From positions 21,173-85,172 of the forward strand of contig NZ_MUGW01000036.1 of NCBI RefSeq assembly GCF_002217285.1: DNA of 64,000 nucleotides, written 5' to 3'. The notes beneath the pieces are model-generated. The model saw nothing but the letters and a program-made list of their open reading frames with translations. It did not search any database and had not been told where the DNA came from. This document shows positions 14,941-23,612 of the stretch, piece by piece. A program made the position numbers and the translations under genes. The DNA comes from Flavobacterium hercynium (GTDB lineage Bacteria > Bacteroidota > Bacteroidia > Flavobacteriales > Flavobacteriaceae). Every line of letters starts with the position of its first letter. The stretch's first letter is position 1.

Positions 14941-17343
14941 ATGCATAATCAAAAAAATAATGTTATGCTTATAAAAAAAATTACTCTATTGATTTTTCTT
15001 ACATTTACAAGTCTTGCGACCTACGCGCAGCAAAAGTTTACTGTAAGTGGTACTATTAGCGATTCTAAAAGTAATGAAACCTTAATTGGTGTCAATATCT
15101 ATGTTCCAGCACTAAAAATTGGTACAACAACTAATGAATATGGATTTTATTCCTTGACAATGCCTGAGGGAGAACATGAAGTTGAAATTTCGTATGTTGG
15201 ATATGAATCCATTCAGGAAATGATCGTTTTAAATGATAACTCTAAAAACAATTTTTCATTAAAAGAAAGCGGTCAGGAACTTCAGGAAGTTGTTATTTCC
15301 AGCAAAAAAGGAAAACTTAATATTAGAACTGCTGAAATGAGTACCAACAAACTTTCTATTACTGCCATTAAAAAAATGCCGGTTGTTATGGGAGAAGTTG
15401 ATATTTTAAAATCACTTTTATTACTTCCGGGTGTTACCAATGCAGGAGAAGGTGCTTCTGGCTTTAATGTTCGAGGAGGAGGTGCTGATCAAAATTTAAT
15501 TTTACTGGATGAAGCGCCGGTATTTAGCACTTCACATTTATTTGGATTTTTCTCTGTTTTTAATCCGGATGTTATTAAAGATTTGAAATTATATAAAGGC
15601 GGAATTCCTGCAAAATTCGGAGGAAGAGCTTCTTCAGTATTAGACATTCATCAAAAAGACGGAAACAGTAAAGGTTTTCATGCTAGTGGCGGAATCGGAT
15701 TAATTTCCAGCAGACTCTTGGTAGAAGGTCCTTTAGTAAAAGACAAAGCTTCATTCCTGATTGGAGGAAGAGCTTCTTACCTGCATTTGTTTCTCAAGTT
15801 ATCAGAAGAAACTAAAAATACCGGTCTTTATTTTTATGATTTAAATACTAAATTTAACTACAAAATAAACGATGATAATAGCTTATATCTTTCTGGTTAT
15901 TTTGGACGTGACGTTTTAAACTTAAACAATGTATTCAATAATACTTACGGAAATTCAACACTAAACCTTCGTTGGAATCATCTGTTTTCTGATAAATTAT
16001 TTTCTAATCTGTCTCTTGTATACGGTGATTATAATTTTGGATTAGGCCTCAAAGCTACCAATTATCAATGGGATTCCGGAATCAAGAATTACAATATTAA
16101 ATATGACCTTAAAAATTACATTTCAGATAGTTTCAAGCTGAACTATGGTTTAAATGGCATTTATTACGAATTTAATCCGGGAACCATAACCGGAAGCGGA
16201 AATTCTACTATTAATCTGCAACAGTTAGATAAAAAATATGCTTTTGAGCCAGCTGCTTATGTAGATGCAGAAACTAAAATCTCTGAAAAAATTACTGCTT
16301 CATACGGATTACGTTACAGTTTGTTTTATCGTTTAGGAGGTTCTACAATCAATTATTATGACAATAACAACCCTCTAATTTTCAATTCTGATTTGCAGAT
16401 TTATGAAAAAGCAAAACCTGTTGCGACAAAATATTTTAACCGAAATGAAGTTGTTCAAAATTATAACAACTTAGAACCTCGATTTGGTGTTTCATATCAG
16501 TTAAGTGATGATGCAGCTATAAAAGCCAACTATAACAGAATGGCACAATATCTTCAATTAATTTCGAATACCTCATCTCCTACTCCTCTTGATGTATGGA
16601 TGCCAAGTGATACTTACATTAAACCTCAGATTGCGGATCAGGTGGCGTTAGGTTATTTTAAAAACATAAACGACGGAACTTACACTCTTGAGGTGGAAAG
16701 CTATTACAAAAAAATTAAAAACAGGCTGGATTACATTGATGGAGCCAATTTAATTGCTAACAATGCGATCGAACAAATTGTTTTAAATGGACAAATGCGA
16801 TCTTATGGTGTTGAATTCTTACTTAAAAAGAACGAAGGTAAACTGAACGGATGGATTTCTTATACCTTATCAAAATCAGAACAGCAAACTCCGGGAAGAA
16901 CTGCCGAAGAAATAGGAATTAATGACGGAAAATGGTATAATTCTGTTTACGATAAAAGACATAACTTAGCTATTACATCATCTTATACACTAAATGAAAA
17001 GTGGTCTTTTGGAACTAACTTTGTTCTGCAATCAGGGCAGCCTGTCACGTATCCTACAGCTAAATATGAGTATATCGGAGAAACCGTTCCGGATTACAGT
17101 TTAAGAAATCAATACCGTTTGCCAGCGTATCATCATTTAGATATTTCGGCTACTTTAACACCAACCAAAAATAAATACAGAAACTGGAAAGGAGAATGGG
17201 TTTTTAGTATCTATAATCTATACGGCAGAAAAAATGCCGCTTCTGTTCATTTCGCTGATAATCCAAGAACCGGTGATGGTGAAGCAGTTAGAACTTCTAT
17301 ATATGGAATAGTTCCTTCTATTACTTATAATTTTAAATTCTAA
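14941..17343 (+). CDS. TonB-dependent outer-membrane receptor, copy A
   Basis: An 800-residue receptor. A signal peptide ends at YAQQ (around residue 30). A carboxypeptidase-D-like regulatory domain follows (about 32-110, KFTVSGTISDSKSNETLIGV), then the plug (about 125-240, with SGFNVRGGGADQNLILLDEAP) and a long beta-barrel ending in YNFKF. It would import a ligand through the outer membrane using TonB energy. It is not a SusC pair member: its partner is a DUF4249 lipoprotein, not SusD. The start could also be ATG 14965. Copy B at 18308 is highly similar over its whole length. No terminator separates it from the DUF4249 gene 34 bases on. Confidence 0.93.
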   Translation: MHNQKNNVMLIKKITLLIFLTFTSLATYAQQKFTVSGTISDSKSNETLIGVNIYVPALKIGTTTNEYGFYSLTMPEGEHEVEISYVGYESIQEMIVLNDNSKNNFSLKESGQELQEVVISSKKGKLNIRTAEMSTNKLSITAIKKMPVVMGEVDILKSLLLLPGVTNAGEGASGFNVRGGGADQNLILLDEAPVFSTSHLFGFFSVFNPDVIKDLKLYKGGIPAKFGGRASSVLDIHQKDGNSKGFHASGGIGLISSRLLVEGPLVKDKASFLIGGRASYLHLFLKLSEETKNTGLYFYDLNTKFNYKINDDNSLYLSGYFGRDVLNLNNVFNNTYGNSTLNLRWNHLFSDKLFSNLSLVYGDYNFGLGLKATNYQWDSGIKNYNIKYDLKNYISDSFKLNYGLNGIYYEFNPGTITGSGNSTINLQQLDKKYAFEPAAYVDAETKISEKITASYGLRYSLFYRLGGSTINYYDNNNPLIFNSDLQIYEKAKPVATKYFNRNEVVQNYNNLEPRFGVSYQLSDDAAIKANYNRMAQYLQLISNTSSPTPLDVWMPSDTYIKPQIADQVALGYFKNINDGTYTLEVESYYKKIKNRLDYIDGANLIANNAIEQIVLNGQMRSYGVEFLLKKNEGKLNGWISYTLSKSEQQTPGRTAEEIGINDGKWYNSVYDKRHNLAITSSYTLNEKWSFGTNFVLQSGQPVTYPTAKYEYIGETVPDYSLRNQYRLPAYHHLDISATLTPTKNKYRNWKGEWVFSIYNLYGRKNAASVHFADNPRTGDGEAVRTSIYGIVPSITYNFKF

Positions 17344-17377
17344 AAATTACATTCTATTAAGAAATAAAAAATAAATC

Positions 17378-18196
17378 ATGAAAAATATAACTTTTTTAAT
17401 CGTATTTCTTACATCGCTTTTTTTGACAAGCTGTGAAGATGTCATTGATGTTAATTTAGAAACTGCTGCGCCAAAATTAGTAATCGAAGCATCTATCAAT
17501 TGGGAAAAAGGAACAAGTGGTGAAGAGCAAATCATAAAATTATCGACCACAACAGGTTATTTCGATAAAGTAATACCGAAGGTTTCCGGAGCTGTAGTAT
17601 TCATAACCAATAGTCTAAATGAGCAATTTGACTTTGTTGAAATACCTTTAACCGGACAGTACGTTTGTTCTAATTTTGAACCTGTAATCGACGAAAAGTA
17701 TACACTAACAGTTATTAATAACGGAAACACGTATACTTCAACCGAAACTTTGCAGGCTGTTACTCCTATTACACGCATAGAACAAAATAACAATGGCGGA
17801 CTTTTGGGTGACGAAATAGAAGTGAAAGCTTTCTTTAATGATCCTGCAGATCAGGATAATTTTTATATGTTCACACATAAATATTCAAATAAAATTTTAG
17901 ATGATGTTTATGTAATCGAAGATAAATTCAATCAAGGTAGTGAACTTTCAAGTAATTCAGATAATGCTGATCTAGAAACCGGGGTAGAAGTTCAAATTAC
18001 CCATACCGGAATTTCAGAACGATACTATAATTACATAAGAACTTTCCTTAGCACTACCGATACTGGTGGTGGACCTTTTCAATCGCCTCCTGTAAAACTG
18101 AAAGGAAATATCGTTAATACAACTGACAAAAATAATTATCCTTTAGGCTATTTCTCAATTGGAGAAACAAAAACAGTAACCTATATCATTGAATAA
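17378..18196 (+). CDS. DUF4249 lipoprotein, copy A
   Basis: A 272-residue lipoprotein with lipobox FLTSC (Cys19), then the DUF4249 pattern: EDVIDVNLETAAPKLVIEA near the start, GAVVFITNS and YTLTVINNGNTYTSTE in the middle, and ISERYYNYIR with a C-terminal NNYPLGYFSIGE. DUF4249 proteins are regularly encoded right after TonB receptors of this type in Bacteroidota and are thought to be their surface-exposed partners; the ligand is not known. The ATG follows the receptor stop by 34 bases. The transcript ends at the terminator 18255-18286. Confidence 0.87.
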   Translation: MKNITFLIVFLTSLFLTSCEDVIDVNLETAAPKLVIEASINWEKGTSGEEQIIKLSTTTGYFDKVIPKVSGAVVFITNSLNEQFDFVEIPLTGQYVCSNFEPVIDEKYTLTVINNGNTYTSTETLQAVTPITRIEQNNNGGLLGDEIEVKAFFNDPADQDNFYMFTHKYSNKILDDVYVIEDKFNQGSELSSNSDNADLETGVEVQITHTGISERYYNYIRTFLSTTDTGGGPFQSPPVKLKGNIVNTTDKNNYPLGYFSIGETKTVTYIIE

Positions 18197-18224
18197 TTAC
18201 AGTTAATTTAAAACTATCATCTTT

Positions 18225-18242
18225 TTGACGTATAAACGTTAA
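18225..18242 (+). promoter_or_regulatory. TTGACGT dyad before receptor copy B
   Basis: TTGACGT (18225-18231) and ACGTTAA (18236-18242) form a near-perfect dyad with a 4-base spacer. Related sites are TTTGACGTCAAA (14682-14693) and TTGACGTTAA (14916-14925) before copy A. A shared operator is possible but unproven. Confidence 0.35.
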
Positions 18243-18254
18243 TCCTTCTATTGT

Positions 18255-18286
18255 AAAAAAGACAACGTAAAAGTTGTCTTTTTTTT
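18255..18286 (+). terminator. Terminator after DUF4249 copy A
   Basis: AAAAGACAAC (18257-18266) pairs with GTTGTCTTTT (18273-18282), followed by T residues. It differs from the icd terminator only in the loop, so it is likely part of the duplicated unit. Copy B starts 22 bases later. Confidence 0.88.
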
Positions 18287-18307
18287 CCTCAGCAAAAAAA
18301 CAATATT

Positions 18308-20668
18308 ATGCATATGAAAAAAAATACTCTATTGATTTTTCTAATATTTACAAGTCTGGTGACTTACGCTCAACAAAAATTTACGGTAAGCGGTACTATT
18401 AGCGATTCTAAAAATAATGAAACCTTGATTGGTGTAAATATATATGTACCAAATTTAAAAATTGGTACTACTACTAATGAATATGGTTTTTATTCTTTAA
18501 CAATTCCGGAAGGAGAACATGAATTTGAAATTTCGTATGTTGGATATGAATCCATTCTGGAAATGATTATTTTAAATGATGACTCCAAAAACAATTTTTC
18601 ACTAAAAGAAATTGGTCAGGAACTTCAGGAAATTGTTGTTTCCGGTAAAAAAGGAAGACTTAACATCAAAACTGCAGAAATGAGCATTAATAAACTTTCT
18701 ATTACTGCCATTAAAAAAATGCCTGTTGTTATGGGAGAAGTTGATATCTTAAAATCCCTTTTATTACTTCCGGGTGTTACCAATGCAGGAGATGGTGCTT
18801 CAGGCTTTAACGTCCGTGGAGGCGGTGCTGATCAGAATTTAATTTTACTGGACGAATCTCCTCTATTTAATACTTCTCACTTATTTGGTTATTTATCTGT
18901 TTTTAATCCCGACGTTATTAAAGATTTGAAATTATACAAAGGAGGAATTCCTGCCAGATTTGGAGGAAGAGCTTCTTCTGTATTAGATATTCATCAAAAA
19001 GACGGAAACAGTAAAGGTTTTCACGTAAGCGGAGGAATTGGATTAATTTCAAGCAGACTTCTTGTTGAAGGCCCTATAGTAAAAGATAAAGCTTCATTTT
19101 TGATTGGAGGAAGAATTTCTTACTTAAAACCATTACTTGAATTATCACAAGAAACTGCAGACACCTCTCTTTCTTTTTACGACCTAAACAGTAAATTCAA
19201 CTATAAAATTAATGATGAAAACAGCTTGTTTCTTTCCGGTTATTTTGGTCGTGACGCCTTTGCCCTAAATAAGCATTTCAGTAACAATTACGGAAATACA
19301 ACTTTAAATCTTCGCTGGAATCATTTATATTCTGATCAGTTATTCTCCAATCTGTCTCTTGTATACAGCGATTATTATTACAGACTGGGTATGAACGTAA
19401 GAAAATATGCCTGGGATTCCGGAATCAAAAATTATAATATTAAATATGATTTTAAAAATTATATATCAGATACCTTCACCCTTAATTATGGTTTAAACGG
19501 AATCTACTACGATTTTAATCCGGGAACTATCAATGGGATTGGAGCATCTACTATTGATTTTAAGCAATTAGATAAAAAATATGCTTTTGAACCTGCGGTT
19601 TATGTAGACGCTGAAAGTCAAATATCTGAAAAAATCAGAATTTCATATGGCTTACGTTACAGTTTATTTTATCGTTTAGGAAATTCAACCGTAAATTATT
19701 ATGCGAATGACAATCCTGTAATTTTCAATTCTGACTTACAGATTTATGAAAAAGCAAAACCTGTTTCCACAAAACAATTTGGACGAAATGAAGTTATAAA
19801 AAATTACAACAATTTAGAGCCACGATTTGGTATTTCATATCAATTAAATGATGATGCTGCTATAAAAGCCAACTACAACAGGATGGTTCAATATCTTCAA
19901 CTCATTTCAAACACCACATCTCCTACTCCTATCGATATCTGGACGCCTAGTGATAATTATATCAAACCTCAGATTGCAGATCAGGTTGCATTAGGTTACT
20001 TTAAAAACATAAGCGACGGAGATTACTCTGTTGAAGTTGAAAGTTATTACAAAAAAATTCAGAACAGACTGGATTACATTGATGGAGCTGATTTAATTGC
20101 TAACGATGCAGTTGAACAAATCATTTTAAATGGCCAGATGAGATCTTATGGAGTTGAATTTATGCTTAAAAAGAATGAAGGTAAACTGAACGGATGGATT
20201 TCTTATACTTTATCAAAATCAGAACAACAAACTCCTGGAAGAACTCCTGAAGAAATAGGAATTAATGACGGAAAATGGTATAATTCTGCTTATGATAAAA
20301 CGCACAATTTAGCTGTTACAACAGCGTACAATGTAAACGATAAGTGGTCTTTTGGAGCTAACTTTATTCTGCAATCGGGACAACCGGCTACTTACGCTAC
20401 ATCATCATATCAGTATGGTGACAACTTAATTCCTGATTACAGCTTACGAAACCAACACCGTTTACCGCTTTATCATCATTTAGATATTTCGGCAACTTTA
20501 ACACCTCGAAAAAATAAAAACAGAAACTGGAAAGGAGAATGGGTATTTAGCATTTATAACCTCTACAACAGACACAATTCTAATTATATTGAGTTTAGAT
20601 ATCATAATACTTACTCAACCTATACATACGGCATAGTACCGTCTGTTAACTATAACTTCAAATTCTAA
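18308..20668 (+). CDS. TonB-dependent outer-membrane receptor, copy B
   Basis: A 786-residue paralogue of the receptor at 14941 with the same order: signal peptide (LVTYAQ, about residue 22), carboxypeptidase-like domain, plug with SGFNVRGGGADQNLILLDES, and barrel ending in YNFKF. The N-terminal 250 residues are almost the same in both copies; differences gather in barrel segments, for example KPLLELSQETADTSLSF against HLFLKLSEETKNTGLYF, and in the last 40 residues. This suggests different ligands or surface variation. ATG 18314 (MKKN) is an alternative start. It begins directly after a terminator, so it needs its own promoter within or before the 18196-18307 gap. Confidence 0.92.
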   Translation: MHMKKNTLLIFLIFTSLVTYAQQKFTVSGTISDSKNNETLIGVNIYVPNLKIGTTTNEYGFYSLTIPEGEHEFEISYVGYESILEMIILNDDSKNNFSLKEIGQELQEIVVSGKKGRLNIKTAEMSINKLSITAIKKMPVVMGEVDILKSLLLLPGVTNAGDGASGFNVRGGGADQNLILLDESPLFNTSHLFGYLSVFNPDVIKDLKLYKGGIPARFGGRASSVLDIHQKDGNSKGFHVSGGIGLISSRLLVEGPIVKDKASFLIGGRISYLKPLLELSQETADTSLSFYDLNSKFNYKINDENSLFLSGYFGRDAFALNKHFSNNYGNTTLNLRWNHLYSDQLFSNLSLVYSDYYYRLGMNVRKYAWDSGIKNYNIKYDFKNYISDTFTLNYGLNGIYYDFNPGTINGIGASTIDFKQLDKKYAFEPAVYVDAESQISEKIRISYGLRYSLFYRLGNSTVNYYANDNPVIFNSDLQIYEKAKPVSTKQFGRNEVIKNYNNLEPRFGISYQLNDDAAIKANYNRMVQYLQLISNTTSPTPIDIWTPSDNYIKPQIADQVALGYFKNISDGDYSVEVESYYKKIQNRLDYIDGADLIANDAVEQIILNGQMRSYGVEFMLKKNEGKLNGWISYTLSKSEQQTPGRTPEEIGINDGKWYNSAYDKTHNLAVTTAYNVNDKWSFGANFILQSGQPATYATSSYQYGDNLIPDYSLRNQHRLPLYHHLDISATLTPRKNKNRNWKGEWVFSIYNLYNRHNSNYIEFRYHNTYSTYTYGIVPSVNYNFKF

Positions 20669-20705
20669 AATTACTTTTTGTTTAAGGAATAAAAAATAAT
20701 AAATC

Positions 20706-21716
20706 ATGAAAAAAATATTTTTTTTAGTATTACTTTTAACACCAATTTTGTTTACTAACTGTACAGAACCTATTGATTTGGAATTAGATAATGACACTCC
20801 AAAATTAGTTGTCGATGCCTTTATCGATTGGAAAAAAGGAACTTCCGGTGAGATACAAGTCATAAATCTAACAAGAACATCGGCTTTTTACGATAAAGAA
20901 ATACACGCTGTTTCCGGAGCAACAGTTTTTATAAAAAACAGTTTAAACGAACAATTTGATTTTTTTGAAACAGAAAAAAAAGGCAAATATCTTTGTACAA
21001 GTTTCAAACCTGCTACTGATGAAACATATACATTAACCGTAATTAACAATGGGCAAACTTATGTTGGTACGGAGACTATGACATCAGTAACACCTGTAAC
21101 ACGTGTAGAAAGAAAAACAGGTCCGGTTGAAAAAGAATATGCTTCAGTTGAAGTCAAAGCTTATTTTAATGATCCAAAAGATGTTGATAATTTTTATATG
21201 CTAAAAGTAAGTCCTATACATGAAGGTGATCCATCGTTTACCTTAATTTCGGATGAGCTCTTTAAAGGCAAAGAATATTTTAATATCCATTCTGACAGTT
21301 ACTATGTATCAAATGATGCTGGAAGTAAAGATAAAAGAAAATCAGAATCTTCCTCTAAAATTTCAGCTGATTTGTTTAAAAACAAAAAACATTTCAATAA
21401 AAACTCAAAAAAGTTCTTTGAAGACGGAGATGAAGATGAAAATCAAGATGATGAGAACCAAGACGACGAAGATCAAAATCAAGGACCATTCTTTAGTCAC
21501 AAAGTTACACTTACGAATACCGGAATTTCAGAGCGATATTACAACTATCTTAAAAAGCTGCAAAGTATTGTGGATAATATAGATGATAAATTTAAAGCAC
21601 CCTCTGTAAGACTGAAGGGAAACATGAAAAATATAACCGAAAAAGGTAATTATCCGTTAGGTTATTTTTCAGTGAACGAATCGGAAGAAATAGTACACGA
21701 ATTTAATATAGAATAA
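20706..21716 (+). CDS. DUF4249 lipoprotein, copy B, with acidic insertion
   Basis: A 336-residue paralogue of the protein at 17378, with lipobox FTNC (Cys19). The core matches copy A on both sides, but an extra segment of about 65 residues lies near 182-260. It holds two related units, SDELFKGKEYFNIHSDSYY (182-200) and SADLFKNKKHFNKNSKKFF (220-238), followed by an Asp/Glu/Asn/Gln-rich run (239-257). The acidic run could bind calcium or another cation on the cell surface. The gene follows receptor copy B by 37 bases and is followed after only 8 bases by the GyrI-like gene, so transcription probably continues. Confidence 0.87.
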   Translation: MKKIFFLVLLLTPILFTNCTEPIDLELDNDTPKLVVDAFIDWKKGTSGEIQVINLTRTSAFYDKEIHAVSGATVFIKNSLNEQFDFFETEKKGKYLCTSFKPATDETYTLTVINNGQTYVGTETMTSVTPVTRVERKTGPVEKEYASVEVKAYFNDPKDVDNFYMLKVSPIHEGDPSFTLISDELFKGKEYFNIHSDSYYVSNDAGSKDKRKSESSSKISADLFKNKKHFNKNSKKFFEDGDEDENQDDENQDDEDQNQGPFFSHKVTLTNTGISERYYNYLKKLQSIVDNIDDKFKAPSVRLKGNMKNITEKGNYPLGYFSVNESEEIVHEFNIE

Positions 21717-21724
21717 AAAAAAAT

Positions 21725-22207
21725 ATGATAAACAGGATTGAAACTTTAGCTAAAAAAAAGCTTATTGGCAAACATCTTACAATGTCTTATCTCGAAAATA
21801 AAACTTTTGAGCTTTGGTGTGGTTTCATGCCACGCCGCAAAGAAATTACTAACAATGTAAACGCTAATTTGTATTCGCTGGAAGTATATCCTGTTGGTCA
21901 TTTTGATAATTTTGAAGCAGCAGATGAATTTGAAAAATGGGCCGCAGTTGAAGTTGATGATTTTAATGCAATCCCGGCTGAAATGGAAGCACTTACAATT
22001 CCTTCCGGATTGTATGCTGTTTTTATTCATAAAGGAGCGGCAGCTGAAGCACACAAAACCTATCATTCGATATTTGTAGAATGGCTGCCCAATTCGCCCT
22101 ATACAGTTGATGACAGACCTCATTTCGCTGTTATGGAACGTCATTATAAAAAAGATGATCCCCAATCTGAAGAAGAAATCTGGATTCCGATAAAAAACAA
22201 AAACTAA
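21725..22207 (+). CDS. GyrI-like / AraC effector-binding domain protein
   Basis: A 160-residue stand-alone ligand-binding domain of the GyrI-like (SHS2 duplication, AraC effector-binding) family. YSLEVYPVGHFDNFEAADEFEKW is followed by IPSGLYAVFIHKG, then HSIFVEWLPNSPYTVDDRPHFAVMERHYK and a C-terminal EEIWIPIK. There is no DNA-binding domain. Such proteins bind small hydrophobic molecules, and some hydrolyse cyclopropanoids. It sits 8 bases after DUF4249 copy B and 3 bases before the DinB-like gene, so these two small cytoplasmic proteins form a short operon with the receptor genes or follow by read-through. Confidence 0.83.
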   Translation: MINRIETLAKKKLIGKHLTMSYLENKTFELWCGFMPRRKEITNNVNANLYSLEVYPVGHFDNFEAADEFEKWAAVEVDDFNAIPAEMEALTIPSGLYAVFIHKGAAAEAHKTYHSIFVEWLPNSPYTVDDRPHFAVMERHYKKDDPQSEEEIWIPIKNKN

Positions 22208-22210
22208 ACT

Positions 22211-22657
22211 ATGCTGATCGAAATACTAAAATCACTTTATAATCGAGATCTTAACAAACTAAAAGTAGAAATAGAATCGTATCAAAATGAAAATCAACTT
22301 TGGGCAATAGACAAAAATATTTCTAATGCCGGAGGTAATTTGTGTTTGCATCTTATCGGAAATCTTAATACTTATATTGGAGCACAACTTGGTAAAACAG
22401 GTTATATCAGAAACCGTCCTTTAGAATTTTCGTCGAAAGATATTCCAAAATCAGAATTAATCAAGAAAATTGAAGATACCATTGTAGTTGTAAATAAGGT
22501 GCTGGATATTTTAACCGAAGAAGAATTAAATCAAATATATCCTGAGATCATATTTGAAAAAGAAATGACTACGGGTTATTTCCTTGTTCATCTATCTACT
22601 CATTTAGCATATCATTTAGGGCAAATCAATTATCATCGAAGATTAGTAGAGGCTTAA
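22211..22657 (+). CDS. DinB-superfamily protein
   Basis: A 148-residue four-helix-bundle protein of the DinB/YfiT superfamily. Possible metal ligands are the His in LCLHLIGNLNTYIG and the His residues in HLSTHLAYHLGQINYHRR at the C-terminus. Members are often metal-dependent thiol transferases or stress proteins, and most are uncharacterised. It starts 3 bases after the GyrI-like gene, which indicates cotranscription and probably translational coupling. Length is normal. Exact activity is unknown. Confidence 0.82.
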   Translation: MLIEILKSLYNRDLNKLKVEIESYQNENQLWAIDKNISNAGGNLCLHLIGNLNTYIGAQLGKTGYIRNRPLEFSSKDIPKSELIKKIEDTIVVVNKVLDILTEEELNQIYPEIIFEKEMTTGYFLVHLSTHLAYHLGQINYHRRLVEA

Positions 22658-22681
22658 ATATTAAAATACAAAATGGTAGCA

Positions 22682-22708
22682 TTGGCATTTTATCCTTTTG
22701 TACATTTG
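22682..22708 (+). promoter_or_regulatory. Promoter of the thiamine pyrophosphokinase gene
   Basis: TTGG (22682-22685) and TACATTTG (22701-22708) lie 15 bases apart, a little short of the usual range. This places the transcription start after 22708 and argues against a TTG start at 22698, supporting ATG 22731. Confidence 0.6.
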
Positions 22709-22730
22709 CAACTCATTCAAAAAAATAAGC

Positions 22731-23393
22731 ATGTCATCACATCATATTGTTCGCGACGATCAGGAACCCGCTTTAATTATTGCTAACGGCGCTGCCTGCA
22801 ATCCTGAACTACTCGGACAATTACTTGAATGGTCTCCACTGGTTATTGTTCTGGACTCCGCAATTGAACGTGTAATTGAACTTGGAATAAAAATAGATGT
22901 TCTGCTGGGCGATTTTGATCGTGGCTTCGATCCTGAAATATACCGAACTTCCCAATATCCTATCGAAATTGTACAAACACCCGATCAAAACAAAACAGAT
23001 TTAGAAAAAGCATTTGATTATTTAATCGACAGAAAAATTCCGGCTGTAAATGTCGTTTGGGCTACTGGTAAACGCGCAGATCACACGATTACTAACCTTA
23101 CCAACATCGTTCGATACCGCGATTTACTCAAAATCGTTATTCTTGACGATCATTCTAAAATATTCTTATTGCCTAATAAATTCGAAAAATGGTATACGGC
23201 TAAAACGCCTATTTCTTTAATTCCAATTGGTATCGTAAATGGCATTAATTCGGACAACTTAGAATATCCTTTAGAAAATGATACGCTCACCATTGGTTAT
23301 AGAACAGGCAGCAGCAATGCCGTTGCAAAAGATGGAATTGTATCTATTACTCATACTGACGGCGATTTGTTGATGATGGAATGTATGGATTAA
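22731..23393 (+). CDS. thiN: Thiamine pyrophosphokinase
   Basis: A 220-residue thiamine pyrophosphokinase. Typical elements are ALIIANGAACNPELL, LIVLD-type PLVIVLDSA, the catalytic VLLGDFDRGFD, QTPDQNKTDLEKAFDYL, the GKRADHTITNL segment and the C-terminal thiamine-binding TGSSNAVAKDG. It transfers pyrophosphate from ATP to thiamine to give the cofactor TPP in the cytoplasm. The ATG at 22731 (MSSHHIV) is chosen because the promoter box lies at 22701-22708; an upstream TTG start would overlap it. The gene is monocistronic and ends in a repeat-rich spacer. Confidence 0.92.
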   Translation: MSSHHIVRDDQEPALIIANGAACNPELLGQLLEWSPLVIVLDSAIERVIELGIKIDVLLGDFDRGFDPEIYRTSQYPIEIVQTPDQNKTDLEKAFDYLIDRKIPAVNVVWATGKRADHTITNLTNIVRYRDLLKIVILDDHSKIFLLPNKFEKWYTAKTPISLIPIGIVNGINSDNLEYPLENDTLTIGYRTGSSNAVAKDGIVSITHTDGDLLMMECMD

Positions 23394-23589
23394 TTTAGAT
23401 TGCTGGATTTTTAGATTGTTAGATTGTTAGACTAGGACTGTTGAATCTTTAGATTGTTGGATCCTTAGAATCTTAGATAGTTTATCGCTTAGATTCTAAA
23501 AAACTTTGCTACTTAAACTCTTAGTACCTTAGAAACTTAGCCCCTTAGAGACTTAGCTAGAAACTTAGAAGCTCAGATAAAAAATGACT
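23394..23589. repeat. Word-repeat spacer between thiN and rlmF
   Basis: About 195 bases built from TTAGATTG/TTAGATT words, then CTTAGAAACTTAG and CTTAGAGACTTAG words. GATTCTAAAA and related copies make short inverted pairs. No coding frame was recognised. It resembles the elements at 4046 and 59784. Confidence 0.7.
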
Positions 23590-23597
23590 ATCTTTGC
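23590..23597 (+). promoter_or_regulatory. -7 promoter box of rlmF
   Basis: TATCTTTG directly follows the repeat spacer, 15 bases before the rlmF ATG, so the leader is very short. Confidence 0.6.
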
Positions 23598-23612
23598 ACG
23601 GAAATTTATAAA

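Noticed and set aside
21253..21582. Overlapping reading frame inside DUF4249 copy B
   Set aside because: It is Lys/Met/Ile-rich and arises from the biased acidic insertion in the real frame; no signal or family.
14941..21716. SusC/SusD polysaccharide-utilisation locus
   Set aside because: The receptors are of the shorter type and their partners are DUF4249 lipoproteins; there is no SusD, glycoside hydrolase or anti-sigma gene nearby.
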